In this document: positions 20,274 to 29,501 of the stretch, piece by piece
Position numbering within the stretch: position 1 is the first letter of the stretch
Layout: every line of letters starts with the position of its first letter
Assembly: GCA_937965785.1 (NCBI GenBank)
Contig: CALCKT010000059.1
Coordinates: forward strand, 1-30,331
From: an uncultured Propionibacteriaceae bacterium
GTDB lineage: Bacteria; Actinomycetota; Actinomycetes; Propionibacteriales; Propionibacteriaceae
Length of the DNA: 30,331 nt
Reading direction: 5' to 3'
Translations under genes and position numbers: made by a program
The notes under the pieces: generated by a model
Seen by the model: only the letters and a program-made list of their open reading frames with translations
Told to the model about the DNA's origin: nothing
The model's database searches: none

Positions 20274-22210
20274 CGTTCTAGTCCTTCCTCGCCGCGGTTC
20301 CGTGCCGGTTCAGGTCGCATTTTCAAGCTTCGGTGTTGTCGCTTGGCGGTTTCTCGAATCGTGTCGATCAGTGGGCGTGGTTGTTGCAGTTTGTGTCGCT
20401 GCTCGAGGTTGCGGCGAAGCTGCACCACCAGTTCTTTAGGAGCAGCTCGCTGCAACTCCACCGCCAACTGCGACATCGAAACGGTCTGCGTCGGCGTGGG
20501 CTGCTGGGGGGCGCCACGCAGCTTGGCGAGGGCCGCTCGCTCGAGCTTCGCCACTGACTTTGCCGAAATCCCCAGCTCACATCCGACGCTTGCTTGTGTT
20601 GCCGGCGCTTGACCCTTCAGGCCGAAACGTGCGGTCAGGATCCGCTGCTCGAGTTCCGGCAGCTGCCGTATATGAGTAATGAGCCGGGTCATCTCCACGG
20701 ACCTGATGGCCTCGGTTTCAGCAGATCGTGTCTTCCCGGCCGCCAGGGCTTCACCATCACGCACCTGCTCGTCGCTTACCAGGCCTTCTAAGGTTGGTTC
20801 ACGACCCAAGGTTTTGAGGTGATGCATCACGGCCCACCGGGCTTGTTGATACATGTATGTCGACAGCCCCGCCCGGGCTGGGTCGAATTCGTGGGCTGCC
20901 TTGGTTATTGCCTCCATTACATCCTGCCGGATGTCCTGGTTGCGGTAACCGATCCGAGCGATGGCGGCTTCTGCCAAGGGCTGCGACCAGGTCACCAACT
21001 GCGCGATCGCCGCCTGCCCTTGGGCGACGAGCTGCTCCAGCCGTTCGGAAGGAACTTCTGCCGTCAACCGGGTTGCGGCGGGATCGCCGGCCAGAGCGGC
21101 AGCAGCAATCACCCCGGCATCCCGCATCGCCGCCATCTCCCGCCAACCTTCCGGGCCGCTACCTTCACGCGACACCTCCACTATTGCGTCCTCGCGTCGC
21201 GGCTCACTCTTCGCCCGCAGGGAAGGAACCTCCCGACCCACGGAGAGGGAAGAAGACGAGGGCGGGGGAGTTGCAGCACGTGGTTGCTTTGCTGGTAGTT
21301 CAGCGTGCGGGTGGGGGATGTCGCGGAGGGTGATGCCGTGCAGAGGGTCGGCCAAGATCTCCAGCTCTGTGCCCACCCTGGTCAGCAGCGATTCCAGTTC
21401 TGAGGGTGCCCGTATCGCAAGGGCGGCGGTTAGCGACCCGGCGAACCCAGAGTCAATCATTGCTGCAATCCACACCGCGGGGGACTTCTCGCGCCGCAAT
21501 GCGGCTACAACCCCTACCCAGGCCTGATTCATCGCTACCTCGCCGGCACCAATGCCGGGAGCCAGGACACGAGCGGAAGCCCAAGCTTTCTGGGCTGTTC
21601 GCCACGCGGTTTCGGCATTCCATACCCCGATGGCAAGCCGTTCCAGGTCCACACCAGGCGACGTCTCCACCTGCCGGATCCACCGGCTAGTTCGAGCCAG
21701 CAGAGTTGACTGCACCATCGCCAGCCATGCTGCACCCTGAGGAGACATACCGTCATGAAACGATGCGACCGCGTGCTGCCACTCCCGCAACGCCACCCGC
21801 GGAACCGTCAACTCCACCCCAGGGGTGGGTAGCAATTCCCGCATCACTGCGTCGAGGACACGTTCTTGCCATTCCAACGTCACCGACCTGGAGGAGACAT
21901 GAGTGGCCAGCAACAAAGCCGCTCGAACCTCCTCCACAGCAGGGCGATCCACCCCCGGCGACTCGGCAACAGCTCGGCGAACAGCATCAACCACGGCAGT
22001 GTCTCCACCCAGCGGGGCACCGGCCACGGTATCCCTGGCGGCGGCCGCCACCTGCGCCACGTACCGCAGTACGGGATCATCCAGTCCTTGACGGGCCAGG
22101 TCATCGGCCGCGGCTACAACAACCGCCCGCCACGTCCGAAACGAAACCGGTTTCCCTGCGGCCAGTCGCTCCGACATGATTTGTCGAACCCGGCCCCACC
22201 CAGAAGTCAC
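20270..22210 (-). CDS. Sigma-70-like protein with large N-terminal extension
   Basis: 646 residues from GTG 22210. Residues 1-320 are an Ala/Trp-rich helical region I do not recognise, and about 320-365 is a Pro/Ser-rich linker. Residues about 395-470 (IRQDVMEAITKAAHEFDPARAGLSTYMYQQARWAVMHHL) match sigma-70 region 2, and about 512-565 (LPELEQRILTARFGLKGQ, then VGCELGISAKSVAKLERAALAKL) match region 4 with its HTH. A basic C-terminal tail follows. Region 3 is short or missing. The gene is coupled both ways (GTGA at 22207, ATGA at 20270) between a small gene and virD4. Likely an element-encoded transcription factor for transfer genes, or a sigma-derived DNA-binding component of the relaxosome; sequence cannot tell which. 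Confidence 0.75.
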   Translation of the reverse strand: MTSGWGRVRQIMSERLAAGKPVSFRTWRAVVVAAADDLARQGLDDPVLRYVAQVAAAARDTVAGAPLGGDTAVVDAVRRAVAESPGVDRPAVEEVRAALLLATHVSSRSVTLEWQERVLDAVMRELLPTPGVELTVPRVALREWQHAVASFHDGMSPQGAAWLAMVQSTLLARTSRWIRQVETSPGVDLERLAIGVWNAETAWRTAQKAWASARVLAPGIGAGEVAMNQAWVGVVAALRREKSPAVWIAAMIDSGFAGSLTAALAIRAPSELESLLTRVGTELEILADPLHGITLRDIPHPHAELPAKQPRAATPPPSSSSLSVGREVPSLRAKSEPRREDAIVEVSREGSGPEGWREMAAMRDAGVIAAAALAGDPAATRLTAEVPSERLEQLVAQGQAAIAQLVTWSQPLAEAAIARIGYRNQDIRQDVMEAITKAAHEFDPARAGLSTYMYQQARWAVMHHLKTLGREPTLEGLVSDEQVRDGEALAAGKTRSAETEAIRSVEMTRLITHIRQLPELEQRILTARFGLKGQAPATQASVGCELGISAKSVAKLERAALAKLRGAPQQPTPTQTVSMSQLAVELQRAAPKELVVQLRRNLEQRHKLQQPRPLIDTIRETAKRQHRSLKMRPEPARNRGEEGLER

Positions 22211-22515
22211 GACGCACTCCCCGACATGGCCGCTCGGCGCAGGTTATCCATCCGAATCGCAAACGCAGCCTTCGCGGTCGTGTCAGCAGACCAGGCGGCC
22301 ACGATCTCGAACGCCTGCAGGATCGCATCACGCCACCCCAGATCAACCGTGACATCGGTCTCGGCATTGACGTTGGCGGCGGCGATGAACTGCTGAACTT
22401 CGAACCCAGCAGAAATCACGTCCAATACCAGATCATCGGCCCAAGCCTCACCTGCCTTCTCAAGCTGCGATGCCGCGTGCAGCAGCAACCGATGAACCAG
22501 AACCACATCCTTCAT
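22207..22515 (-). CDS. Small helical hypothetical protein
   Basis: 102 residues from ATG 22515, with AGGAGG 9 bases upstream; a GTG at 22533 would include that site and is less likely. The sequence is helical (VHRLLLHAASQLEKAGEAW, AFEIVAAWSADTTAKAAFAI), with no known domain or membrane segment. Its stop overlaps the GTG start of the sigma-like gene (GTGA), so it could be that protein's partner or regulator; this is context only. Confidence 0.65.
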   Translation of the reverse strand: MKDVVLVHRLLLHAASQLEKAGEAWADDLVLDVISAGFEVQQFIAAANVNAETDVTVDLGWRDAILQAFEIVAAWSADTTAKAAFAIRMDNLRRAAMSGSAS

Positions 22516-22627
22516 TTCCTCAAACCTCCTCACAGCCCCCGCGGGGCCTTGTCTTCGCTGTAGCTATAGGTATGAACCATCCGGGCCGGGAAGTTACCCA
22601 CACCCCAGCCGCGAGCCTGCCCGTGTT
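22516..22627 (-). other. 112-bp gap inside the transfer operon
   Basis: The only gap above 100 bases in the otherwise tightly overlapping transfer operon. It holds the ribosome-binding site of the next gene and a G+C palindrome (CCCCGCGGGG, near 22540). On the minus strand TATAGC preceded by CATACC could be a weak -10 region. It may hold an internal promoter or attenuator that sets the sigma-like/virD4 group apart from the channel genes. Confidence 0.35.
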
Positions 22628-23200
22628 CTAGTCGCTCTGATCCGCTTCGAAGGCAACCACCAAGCCATCGCGTACTGTTACAACCCAGATGTGGGTTTTC
22701 ACCCCCCGACTAGGAACACGGCCGACCGCGTGGAAGGTGCGGGTGAACATCACCTCCAGCTGCACTTCCTGGCCCGGAGTGATGGTTGGTTCTGGGCTTC
22801 CCGGAGGCGGTGCCGCTTGAGGCTCATCACCGGTGACGTTGCTGATCTCGATTGAGACGTAGCCATCTGTGGTGAGCAGCCTCCGCCACCATCCGGGAAC
22901 ACCTGCTGTGGTGTCCGCGGTGGTGATTTGCTGGGCGAGTTCTGGGGTTACGTGCGCGGTGGCGCGGGTCGTGGCGTGTTGGGGAGCCGGATCCAGTCTG
23001 GCATCCGGGGTTGCCGCAGCGATCACAAATTCTGCCGCTGCCAGCCGGTTGGGATTGTTGGCAGCTTCTGGGATCGGACTATCCGCCACACCCCGAGATG
23101 CTGCCGGCATCGAGGAGGCCGCATCCGGGGACGGGCCACCACAACCGGTCAAGAAACCAATGAATACAACAGCTGCCAGGATCGTTAAAGACTTTATCAT
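22628..23200 (-). CDS. Conjugation lipoprotein
   Basis: 190 residues. A signal peptide with lipobox LTGC places the acylated Cys at position 20, followed by a Ser/Pro/Ala-rich spacer (22-50). The C-terminal part (about 75-190) is a mixed fold with WWRRLLTTDGYVSIEISNV and HIWVVTVRDGLVVAF, which could be a small NTF2-like or VirB7/TcpC-type outer-face domain; the family is not certain. The start overlaps the stop of the SLT/CHAP hydrolase (ATGA), so it is made with it. It probably sits on the outer face of the membrane as part of the channel. Confidence 0.8.
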   Translation of the reverse strand: MIKSLTILAAVVFIGFLTGCGGPSPDAASSMPAASRGVADSPIPEAANNPNRLAAAEFVIAAATPDARLDPAPQHATTRATAHVTPELAQQITTADTTAGVPGWWRRLLTTDGYVSIEISNVTGDEPQAAPPPGSPEPTITPGQEVQLEVMFTRTFHAVGRVPSRGVKTHIWVVTVRDGLVVAFEADQSD

Positions 23201-25116
23201 GATGGTGGCGGATTCTCGAAGTGAATGAATTTGCTGAATTGATCGGATTCCTCGCCGAAGCGTGCGGTACGAGAAGAAAACCCGAGGGTCTTAACGTGAT
23301 TGTATTCATTGATCACAAAGCTGCCATCGCTGTTTACGGCGACCACAAAAGCAACATGCCCGCGTTTGCCGCTCGTGCGCTCGGCAACCGCACCCACGGC
23401 GGGAACTTCATCAACATGTATGGACAAATGTTCGGCGGCAATATGCCAATGTTTGGCATCACCGAACGATGTTCCCTTCCAGTCGTTACGGAAGTCGGCG
23501 TGGGGGGTGTATTTCCGGACCGCAAATGCCGCGTAGGAGGTGCAGTTCTGCCATGCGAATCCCAGCGGATCGTACGGTTCAGTTGGTACTTCTTTGCCGT
23601 GTAAATTGATTGTTTTGGGTTGTGTATCATACCAAGGGGCGTAGTCGTCGACGCCCGCCAAACTGCTGCCTGCGGGGCCGGTCGGGCATGGCTTCGGCTG
23701 ATAGTTTTCCTGGATTTCGTGGAGATAACCCATCACGCCGCCCGTGATGTTTGGGTACGCCTGCAGGGTACCTTCCCCGGCGTTGTGCGCAATCACCAAA
23801 GCATCCAGATCGGATAGCTTCGCGAACTCCTTGTCGGGATGGTTAAACTTCAGTTTCTGAACTGTCTCCAAGCGGTTCTTGAAATATATTCCCGCATAAC
23901 GGGAATGAATCATAGGATCCGTGATCCCCGGAGGAGGAGAGGATTTCCAATCCTCAAAAGCAACCTTCTCCCCATCATAGACCTTGTTCCACTCCTCCCA
24001 GTTGAGCTGGAACAGACCCCAGGTTCCGCCGTTTCGGTCATCAGAAAATATTCCGGGACGAAAATCAGATTCCCGATCAGCGATGGCAGTGAACCAAGCC
24101 GCCGGGATCCCGGAACTCTTCTCGGCCTCGGCCATCCACGCAATGGCTTCTTCTGGCGGGTTGATACGGGTCGTACCACCACAAATACCGCCAGAGAACC
24201 CGGCCTCTTTTTGCAGAGTTGAATTGTAGTATCCTGCCCCAGTGATAAATGATGGCAGGATCGCACACAGGGCCGTGACGACCCCGATGATGCCGATGAG
24301 TACGGGCAGGAGAGCGCTTGCTGCACCCATGACCGCGATGAGCGCTTTCGCTCCTAGCATGGCGACTCGGACAGCTGCTCGCATTGCTGCTCGTGCTGCA
24401 TGCCTGGCGGCCCACTTTACGGGCCGTCCGGCTTGTTTCAGGCCGAACCGGGTGGGTTTCTGCCATGCTGTTTGAGCGGCCCGGAATGCGGCCCGATCGG
24501 CATCAAGATGGCCCCCGGCACGAAGGGATGAGCTTGCATTTCTGAATCCGGCACGGACCCCGGTCCGTCCAGCAGCTATGAATTTTTTAGCGCCGCTGCG
24601 CATCAGCTTACGGGTGAGGCGACCAAGCGGGCCAGGTTGATGTTTGGTCAATTTGGGGGCCGGCGGCACACCCGGCAGGAATCGTTTGACGACCACCTTC
24701 GCGGCATGCATCCCGCCCTTGATTGTTGATTTGCTGGTTCGGCGGGCATGGGTTGCGCCTTGGCGGAGAAGACTTGCTGCCTGCTCGTCTGTGTCCGCCA
24801 GGCCCAGCCGATCAATCTGCCTTAGCTGGTTCACGCTGAGCCGTGCGGCGCTCCTGGCCGCAGACTTGCCTGCCCGGCCAACGTGCCGTCCTACCACTTT
24901 CCCGGCAGTCAAGGTATCGGCACCTACCTGACGGGCGGCCTCGGTCAAGCGCTGTTGCCGAGTGGTTGTCTCGGTGACCCGATTCCCCCGTACCTCGGTG
25001 ATGATTCCACCGTAGCGGGGCGTGGGGGACTGCGGTGAGTCATCCGGGTCGAGGCGATACGTCCGCTGCCGGGTGATGCGGATCTCACCCCATCGGCGAG
25101 GCCGTTCATTGACCAT
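23197..25116 (-). CDS. Bifunctional cell-wall hydrolase, lytic transglycosylase (SLT) plus CHAP
   Basis: 639 residues. About 1-235 is basic, Ala/Arg-rich and cytoplasmic. A membrane segment lies at about 255-290 (ALLPVLIGIIGVVTALCAIL). An SLT domain follows with catalytic E349 in AIADRESDFRPG, then GTWGLFQLNW and ALVIAHNAGEG. The C-terminal CHAP domain has C525 in WQNCTSYAAF and H587 in RGHVAFVVAV. This is the VirB1-like enzyme of Gram-positive type IV systems that opens peptidoglycan for the channel. The long basic N-terminal tail before the membrane helix is unusual. Start ATG 25116 overlaps the virB4 stop by 11 bases. The DNA for the extracytoplasmic part is less GC-rich than the rest. Confidence 0.92.
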   Translation of the reverse strand: MVNERPRRWGEIRITRQRTYRLDPDDSPQSPTPRYGGIITEVRGNRVTETTTRQQRLTEAARQVGADTLTAGKVVGRHVGRAGKSAARSAARLSVNQLRQIDRLGLADTDEQAASLLRQGATHARRTSKSTIKGGMHAAKVVVKRFLPGVPPAPKLTKHQPGPLGRLTRKLMRSGAKKFIAAGRTGVRAGFRNASSSLRAGGHLDADRAAFRAAQTAWQKPTRFGLKQAGRPVKWAARHAARAAMRAAVRVAMLGAKALIAVMGAASALLPVLIGIIGVVTALCAILPSFITGAGYYNSTLQKEAGFSGGICGGTTRINPPEEAIAWMAEAEKSSGIPAAWFTAIADRESDFRPGIFSDDRNGGTWGLFQLNWEEWNKVYDGEKVAFEDWKSSPPPGITDPMIHSRYAGIYFKNRLETVQKLKFNHPDKEFAKLSDLDALVIAHNAGEGTLQAYPNITGGVMGYLHEIQENYQPKPCPTGPAGSSLAGVDDYAPWYDTQPKTINLHGKEVPTEPYDPLGFAWQNCTSYAAFAVRKYTPHADFRNDWKGTSFGDAKHWHIAAEHLSIHVDEVPAVGAVAERTSGKRGHVAFVVAVNSDGSFVINEYNHVKTLGFSSRTARFGEESDQFSKFIHFENPPPS

Positions 25117-27565
25117 GACCGGCCTCTGTTTCTTCGAAGGTGGTGGAGAACAAGACGTTCAACGGCCCGTCGTGGGGTTTACGGCCATTGAACGGAATCG
25201 TGGTGGCTCCGACACGCAACAGACCACATCCTGGTTCCACGGCAGTGAACGCTCGGATTTCATCATCTGAGAGCCCCAACAGCTCCGCCAGCGCGTCCGC
25301 ATCGGTATGAGACTGCCCCATCAAGAACAACACCTCGGCATTGTTCAACATCCGGCACGCGGACGGGTTCTCAAGCAAAGCGGTGATGTTCTGCAACATA
25401 GCAGTCGGCAATCCACCATACTTCCTGAACCTCTGGTAGAACTGGGTGACCTGCTGGGTGGCGTGCTCGTTTGCCAGCAGTAGACTGAATTCGTCCATGT
25501 AGAGCCAGCTGCGAATTCCGCTACCGTAGTTGCGCTGTACCGTGTTCCAGATCGAGTCAAGAACCACCATCATCCCGAAGGTTTGCAGGCTCGGGCCGAG
25601 CTGACTGGTGTCGTAGCACACCAGTCGATGTTTTGTGTCCACATTCGTTTGCCGTGCAAATCCGGAATACGACCCAACAGCGTAGATTTCCAAAGCAGCA
25701 GCCACCTGGGCCGCGACTTCGTCGCCCTGGCCGCGAACTTCGTGGTAGAGATCCCGCAGCGTAGGCATCTCCTGCAGCTCTGGTGGGGTTTCCGCCCAAC
25801 GATGATACAACGCTGTTATACAGCGGTCCAGCAGAGATTTCGCCGCGGCGCCGATACCTGTGTTCCCGCCCAGTAGTACTTGCAGCATCCCCAGCACAGC
25901 TTCGGTTTTTAGGCGGATTGGGTCTCCTTCCACATTCGACAGTACCAAGTCGAACAGGTTGATCGAATGCGTGGAGCCGGCGTGGATATCGATAACGGTG
26001 CCCCCCAAGGCCTCTACCAAGGCACGGTATTCCCGTTCCGGATCCATGATGATGATCACGTCCTTCGGGCGCCCCAGCAGTACCTCCACGATCTCCCATT
26101 TCGTGAAATACGACTTTCCTGAGCCACTGGTGCCGAGGTTGAATGCGTTCCCATTCCTGGTTGCCCGTCGATCCATGATGATCGGATTTCTAGTGGTGGA
26201 ATTGATGCCGTAGAACAAGCCTTGATCATCCAAGATCTCCTGCGACGTGAACGGCATCATCACCGCTACCGCTGCTGTGGTCAGCGTCCGATGAAATGGC
26301 ACCAGTGACAACCCTAGCGGCAGTGCGGTGTTGAACCCTTCCTCCTGCCAGAACTTCAAGAGCGACAGTTCACAGGACTCGCCTTTGGCTGCTTTACGCA
26401 CCTGGTCAACACGTTTTGTCAATTCGTCTTTGCTCGATGCACGTACCATCACCACCAAGGTGGTGGTGAACAACCGTTGATCCTGCTGATCCATAGCCTG
26501 CTGCAGATCACGAACTTCTTCCATTCCGTTGATGACCCGCTCGGGCAGGTCATACTCGGGGTCCATATCTGCTTTCAACGCACGACGGCGAGCGTCCTGG
26601 CGTTCCATTGACAACCCCGCCCGATACGTTCGCACCAGCTGCTTGCCTTCGACTTTGTCGATTGGCTCTACCACGAAAGTGATCGCGAGATCGCTCTGCA
26701 CCTCCGAGAGCCGGGTGAACAATGTATCTGCAATCCAGGTTGGGTAGTCCCGCATCACCAGCACTTGGTAGTGCAACTCATCGTCGTCACCCGCCAGCGC
26801 CAGACGCGATCGGTCACCCAACTCCACCGCCTGCGGAGCCAATTCGTCGTGAGTTGTCGCACCAGACAAATCCATTGCGGCATAGTCGAAACCCTTCGTG
26901 TAGCAGCCACGGGTCCATTCCCGTAGCAGCTCGATCCTGCCCACACCATCCAGCTGCTCCGTGCGGCACTGCAACAACCCCAACATGTGTTTGGCCACTA
27001 AATTCACGAGACGATCCAGTCGCGCTTTCGCTTCCTCGAGGTCCGACGCTTTCACCGTTAACGTCAAATACTTCTCGGTGACGATCACGTACTTCCGATC
27101 TCCGATGCTGGTGTGCACGATCCGATTGTGATCATTCCGCAAAGCCGTGAACTCATCTCCGTACCTGGGCTCCGGAAACAACACACGTCCCACCAAGCTA
27201 CGGCGTTCGACACGGCGATTCATGATCGTGATCGCCAAACGCTCGCCCGACCCGAACTTGTTGAACAACTGAGCATACGACTCCAAAATAGAATGCTGCT
27301 GCTCATTCGTCGCCATCTGATAATTAATATCAGACAATTTCAAGCATGCGGAATACAAGCCGCCACCGAGAACACACACCCCGGACTCAAGCATCGACTC
27401 ATACCATAGAAACTCCTGCGCCCGCCGCATCAAACGCGACCTCTTCTTCGCCTTCCTTTCATGTCGTTTCGAGCGCTTTCTGCCGTGATCTACCCCCGGG
27501 TGCCCCGATGGTTTACTGTTAGGCTCCTGCTTCTTTCCGTCGTTTCGCTTCTTTCCAAGAAACAT
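25106..27565 (-). CDS. virB4: VirB4/TraE-type secretion ATPase
   Basis: 819 residues, normal for the family. The N-terminal half is the VirB4-type domain (WYESMLESGVCVLGGG, RTYRAGLSMERQDARR). Walker A GTSGSGKS is at 478-485, then VIIIMDPEREYRALVEALGG, and Walker B LYMDEFSLLL with D691 and E692; GQSHTDADALAELLGLS is near the C-terminus. It energises assembly and transport by the type IV channel. A basic N-terminal stretch (about 1-45, Lys/Arg-rich) is extra to the core. Its start overlaps the end of the PrgI-like gene by 47 bases; a later start within the basic stretch is possible. Confidence 0.95.
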   Translation of the reverse strand: MFLGKKRNDGKKQEPNSKPSGHPGVDHGRKRSKRHERKAKKRSRLMRRAQEFLWYESMLESGVCVLGGGLYSACLKLSDINYQMATNEQQHSILESYAQLFNKFGSGERLAITIMNRRVERRSLVGRVLFPEPRYGDEFTALRNDHNRIVHTSIGDRKYVIVTEKYLTLTVKASDLEEAKARLDRLVNLVAKHMLGLLQCRTEQLDGVGRIELLREWTRGCYTKGFDYAAMDLSGATTHDELAPQAVELGDRSRLALAGDDDELHYQVLVMRDYPTWIADTLFTRLSEVQSDLAITFVVEPIDKVEGKQLVRTYRAGLSMERQDARRRALKADMDPEYDLPERVINGMEEVRDLQQAMDQQDQRLFTTTLVVMVRASSKDELTKRVDQVRKAAKGESCELSLLKFWQEEGFNTALPLGLSLVPFHRTLTTAAVAVMMPFTSQEILDDQGLFYGINSTTRNPIIMDRRATRNGNAFNLGTSGSGKSYFTKWEIVEVLLGRPKDVIIIMDPEREYRALVEALGGTVIDIHAGSTHSINLFDLVLSNVEGDPIRLKTEAVLGMLQVLLGGNTGIGAAAKSLLDRCITALYHRWAETPPELQEMPTLRDLYHEVRGQGDEVAAQVAAALEIYAVGSYSGFARQTNVDTKHRLVCYDTSQLGPSLQTFGMMVVLDSIWNTVQRNYGSGIRSWLYMDEFSLLLANEHATQQVTQFYQRFRKYGGLPTAMLQNITALLENPSACRMLNNAEVLFLMGQSHTDADALAELLGLSDDEIRAFTAVEPGCGLLRVGATTIPFNGRKPHDGPLNVLFSTTFEETEAGHGQ

Positions 27566-27917
27566 TGTTATTCCTTCCCGGGAATCGAATAGAGTCCTCC
27601 GAGTTCGGTGAATGATTCACATACAAAAGACGCTTAGGCGACAAAGCCGTGCGCAGCATGTGAGGTGCCCATTTCTCCGTGCGGATACCCATAGGTCTCA
27701 CCCATGCCCACGCCCCTACAGGGACCGCTATAGGAGCGATCGCGAACGGTAATATTCGGATGCTCTCGAGGCCGAAAACCATGAACGACACGAATCCTAC
27801 AGCGGCAGTAGCGACCGCCAGAATCCCGACCGCTCCCATCTGCCGCCAGGTCAATCCCCACATGACCTTCGGATCGAGATCCGTGATCTCCGCATAGACA
27901 CGCATTTCGATTGCCAT
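27519..27917 (-). CDS. PrgI/VirB3-like membrane protein
   Basis: 132 residues. MRVYAEITDLDPKVMWGLTWRQ is the typical PrgI opening, followed by two membrane helices (about 28-49 and 54-73), then a polar tail with RTEKWAPHMLRTAL. It always sits before virB4 in Gram-positive conjugation operons, as here, and is the VirB3 equivalent that docks VirB4 at the membrane. ATG 27917 and ATG 27905 are both possible starts. The stop lies inside the virB4 reading frame. Confidence 0.9.
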   Translation of the reverse strand: MAIEMRVYAEITDLDPKVMWGLTWRQMGAVGILAVATAAVGFVSFMVFGLESIRILPFAIAPIAVPVGAWAWVRPMGIRTEKWAPHMLRTALSPKRLLYVNHSPNSEDSIRFPGRNNNVSWKEAKRRKEAGA

Positions 27918-27919
27918 AT

Positions 27920-28603
27920 CTACCTACCACTTTCCAGGTCCCGGAACGCCGCTCCATCAATGATCAAACCTGGCTGGTAGTGCGTCTTGTAGTACTCCAT
28001 TCGCACCCGCACCGGATCAGTCGCAGTGGAGGTGTTCAGCGTCAAATTGAACTGGAACTCGCAACTACCCGGACCATCGAACCGAGGCTTCTTCTCGCCG
28101 ATCACACGCCGCTGCGCCAGCAACTCGGTCGCGTCACTGCTCCACCCAGTGACTTTCCCGGCCAGCTTCTCGATCCACGCCGCCCCTTTCAACGGCTCAT
28201 GAGCCACATTGACCCCCTTGTCCGTGACCTCCATCGACGCGCCTCCATCGGGCCTGAGAACAAGCGCCGCCCACACGAGCTTGCTGCCGTCAACCGTGGA
28301 GGACGCAGCAGTCCACGTCACGCCAGAATTCAACTTGGCCACGGCCTGCTCAGCGCACGGCCAATACTTATCAGCCGCCGCCTGATCCTCCACAGCTGCT
28401 GCATCGATCACCGAGGTCACCTCATCAACGCTCTTCGCGGCCTCCAGCTTCGAACGCACTTGCTCCTTACCCTCGTCGTCGATGAAGACCATGCCATCCA
28501 ATCGTTCCGCAGCATCCTTCCGGACCTGCTCCACCGATGCACCACACAACACCAGTCCCGCAACAGCAGTGGCCGCCAGCAGTAGCCCAACAAATTTCTT
28601 CAC
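27920..28603 (-). CDS. Secreted or lipid-anchored conjugation protein
   Basis: 227 residues from GTG 28603, with AGGAGG just upstream. A clear export signal (MKKFVGLLLAATAVAGLVLCG) contains C20, but Leu at -1 departs from the usual lipobox Gly/Ala/Ser, so lipidation is doubtful. The mature part is charged and helical at first (25-80), then a mixed domain with RVRMEYYKTHYQPGLIIDG. No family recognised. Its place between the VirB6-like and PrgI genes suggests an outer channel component. The upstream stop is only two bases away, so it is cotranslated with the VirB6-like gene. Confidence 0.8.
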   Translation of the reverse strand: MKKFVGLLLAATAVAGLVLCGASVEQVRKDAAERLDGMVFIDDEGKEQVRSKLEAAKSVDEVTSVIDAAAVEDQAAADKYWPCAEQAVAKLNSGVTWTAASSTVDGSKLVWAALVLRPDGGASMEVTDKGVNVAHEPLKGAAWIEKLAGKVTGWSSDATELLAQRRVIGEKKPRFDGPGSCEFQFNLTLNTSTATDPVRVRMEYYKTHYQPGLIIDGAAFRDLESGR

Positions 28604-28604
28604 G

Positions 28605-29492
28605 TCAGCCTCCTAGTAGCTCGTTTGCGATCTTCCCTGATCCCATCACAAGCATCCCCAGCAGGATCCCCATGAAAATAAACTTTCCGCCCAATGAGAA
28701 TGCGGCTGCCACGCCTCCCTCGGGCAGGCCCGTCATCGCAGCCCCAGCCCACCGCGTCGTCAGAATCGTGTAAATCCCAAAAAGAATCACCAACACAAAC
28801 GATTGTAACACAGTAGCAGCGTAATTCCTGATGAAACCAATCCCGAACGAACGAGTATGCTCCGAAACCATCATCGCCATCGGCACCGGAGCAAAAGCCC
28901 CGTAAATATACAGCTTGATGAAACGCATCACCACCAAGGCGAACCCGCCCAGCACGGCGCCTTTGTTGATAAGCCACGCCAGCAGCATCAAGACCACCAG
29001 CACCGTCTGCCCCAGCCAATCAAGATCCTTCACCGTCCCCAAGAACTCATCGAAATCACGATCCGGCCACACCTCGGAGGTAAACAATTTGTTGGTCTCC
29101 GACGCCACCGACGTGCCAAACTGGTAAATTGCCGCCAAAATAGCCGGGGTCTGATGAAACACCGCCCATACAACGCCGAATTTGATCCAGGTGAATACGC
29201 TCATTCGAAGCCGCGTGTCCCCATCCCCGTCGGTCACCAACATCACGCGATGCATTTCAATGAGAAACAAGATCACCAACACAACAGCAGCAGCGGTCTC
29301 CATCAACGCAGTCGAAATCGTCGACACGTAGCCAGCTACCTGCGCAGTGGCACTGTGATCTTCCCCCCACGCCTCAGGGGACTCCAGTACGGTAGCCATC
29401 GACAAACCGAAAATCGACCCTAAACCCGACGACAAATCCGTTAAGATCGGACGTAAAATTGTATCCGTCCACGACTCCAACAGCACCATCAT
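28605..29492 (-). CDS. VirB6/TrbL-like polytopic membrane protein
   Basis: 295 residues with about six hydrophobic segments: near 20-35 (weak), 55-82 (TALMETAAAVVLVILFLI), 103-122, 160-180 (TVLVVLMLLAWLI), 183-207, 230-250 and 268-290. The segment VMRFIKLYIYGAFAPVPMAMMVSEHTRSFGIGFIRNY is typical of the VirB6-like proteins of Gram-positive type IV systems (CD0411/TrsL group). It forms the inner-membrane part of the channel. Starts ATG 29492 or 29489, with GAGG upstream. It follows the small Maff2-like gene by 9 bases. Confidence 0.88.
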   Translation of the reverse strand: MMVLLESWTDTILRPILTDLSSGLGSIFGLSMATVLESPEAWGEDHSATAQVAGYVSTISTALMETAAAVVLVILFLIEMHRVMLVTDGDGDTRLRMSVFTWIKFGVVWAVFHQTPAILAAIYQFGTSVASETNKLFTSEVWPDRDFDEFLGTVKDLDWLGQTVLVVLMLLAWLINKGAVLGGFALVVMRFIKLYIYGAFAPVPMAMMVSEHTRSFGIGFIRNYAATVLQSFVLVILFGIYTILTTRWAGAAMTGLPEGGVAAAFSLGGKFIFMGILLGMLVMGSGKIANELLGG

Positions 29493-29501
29493 GACAACAC
29501 C

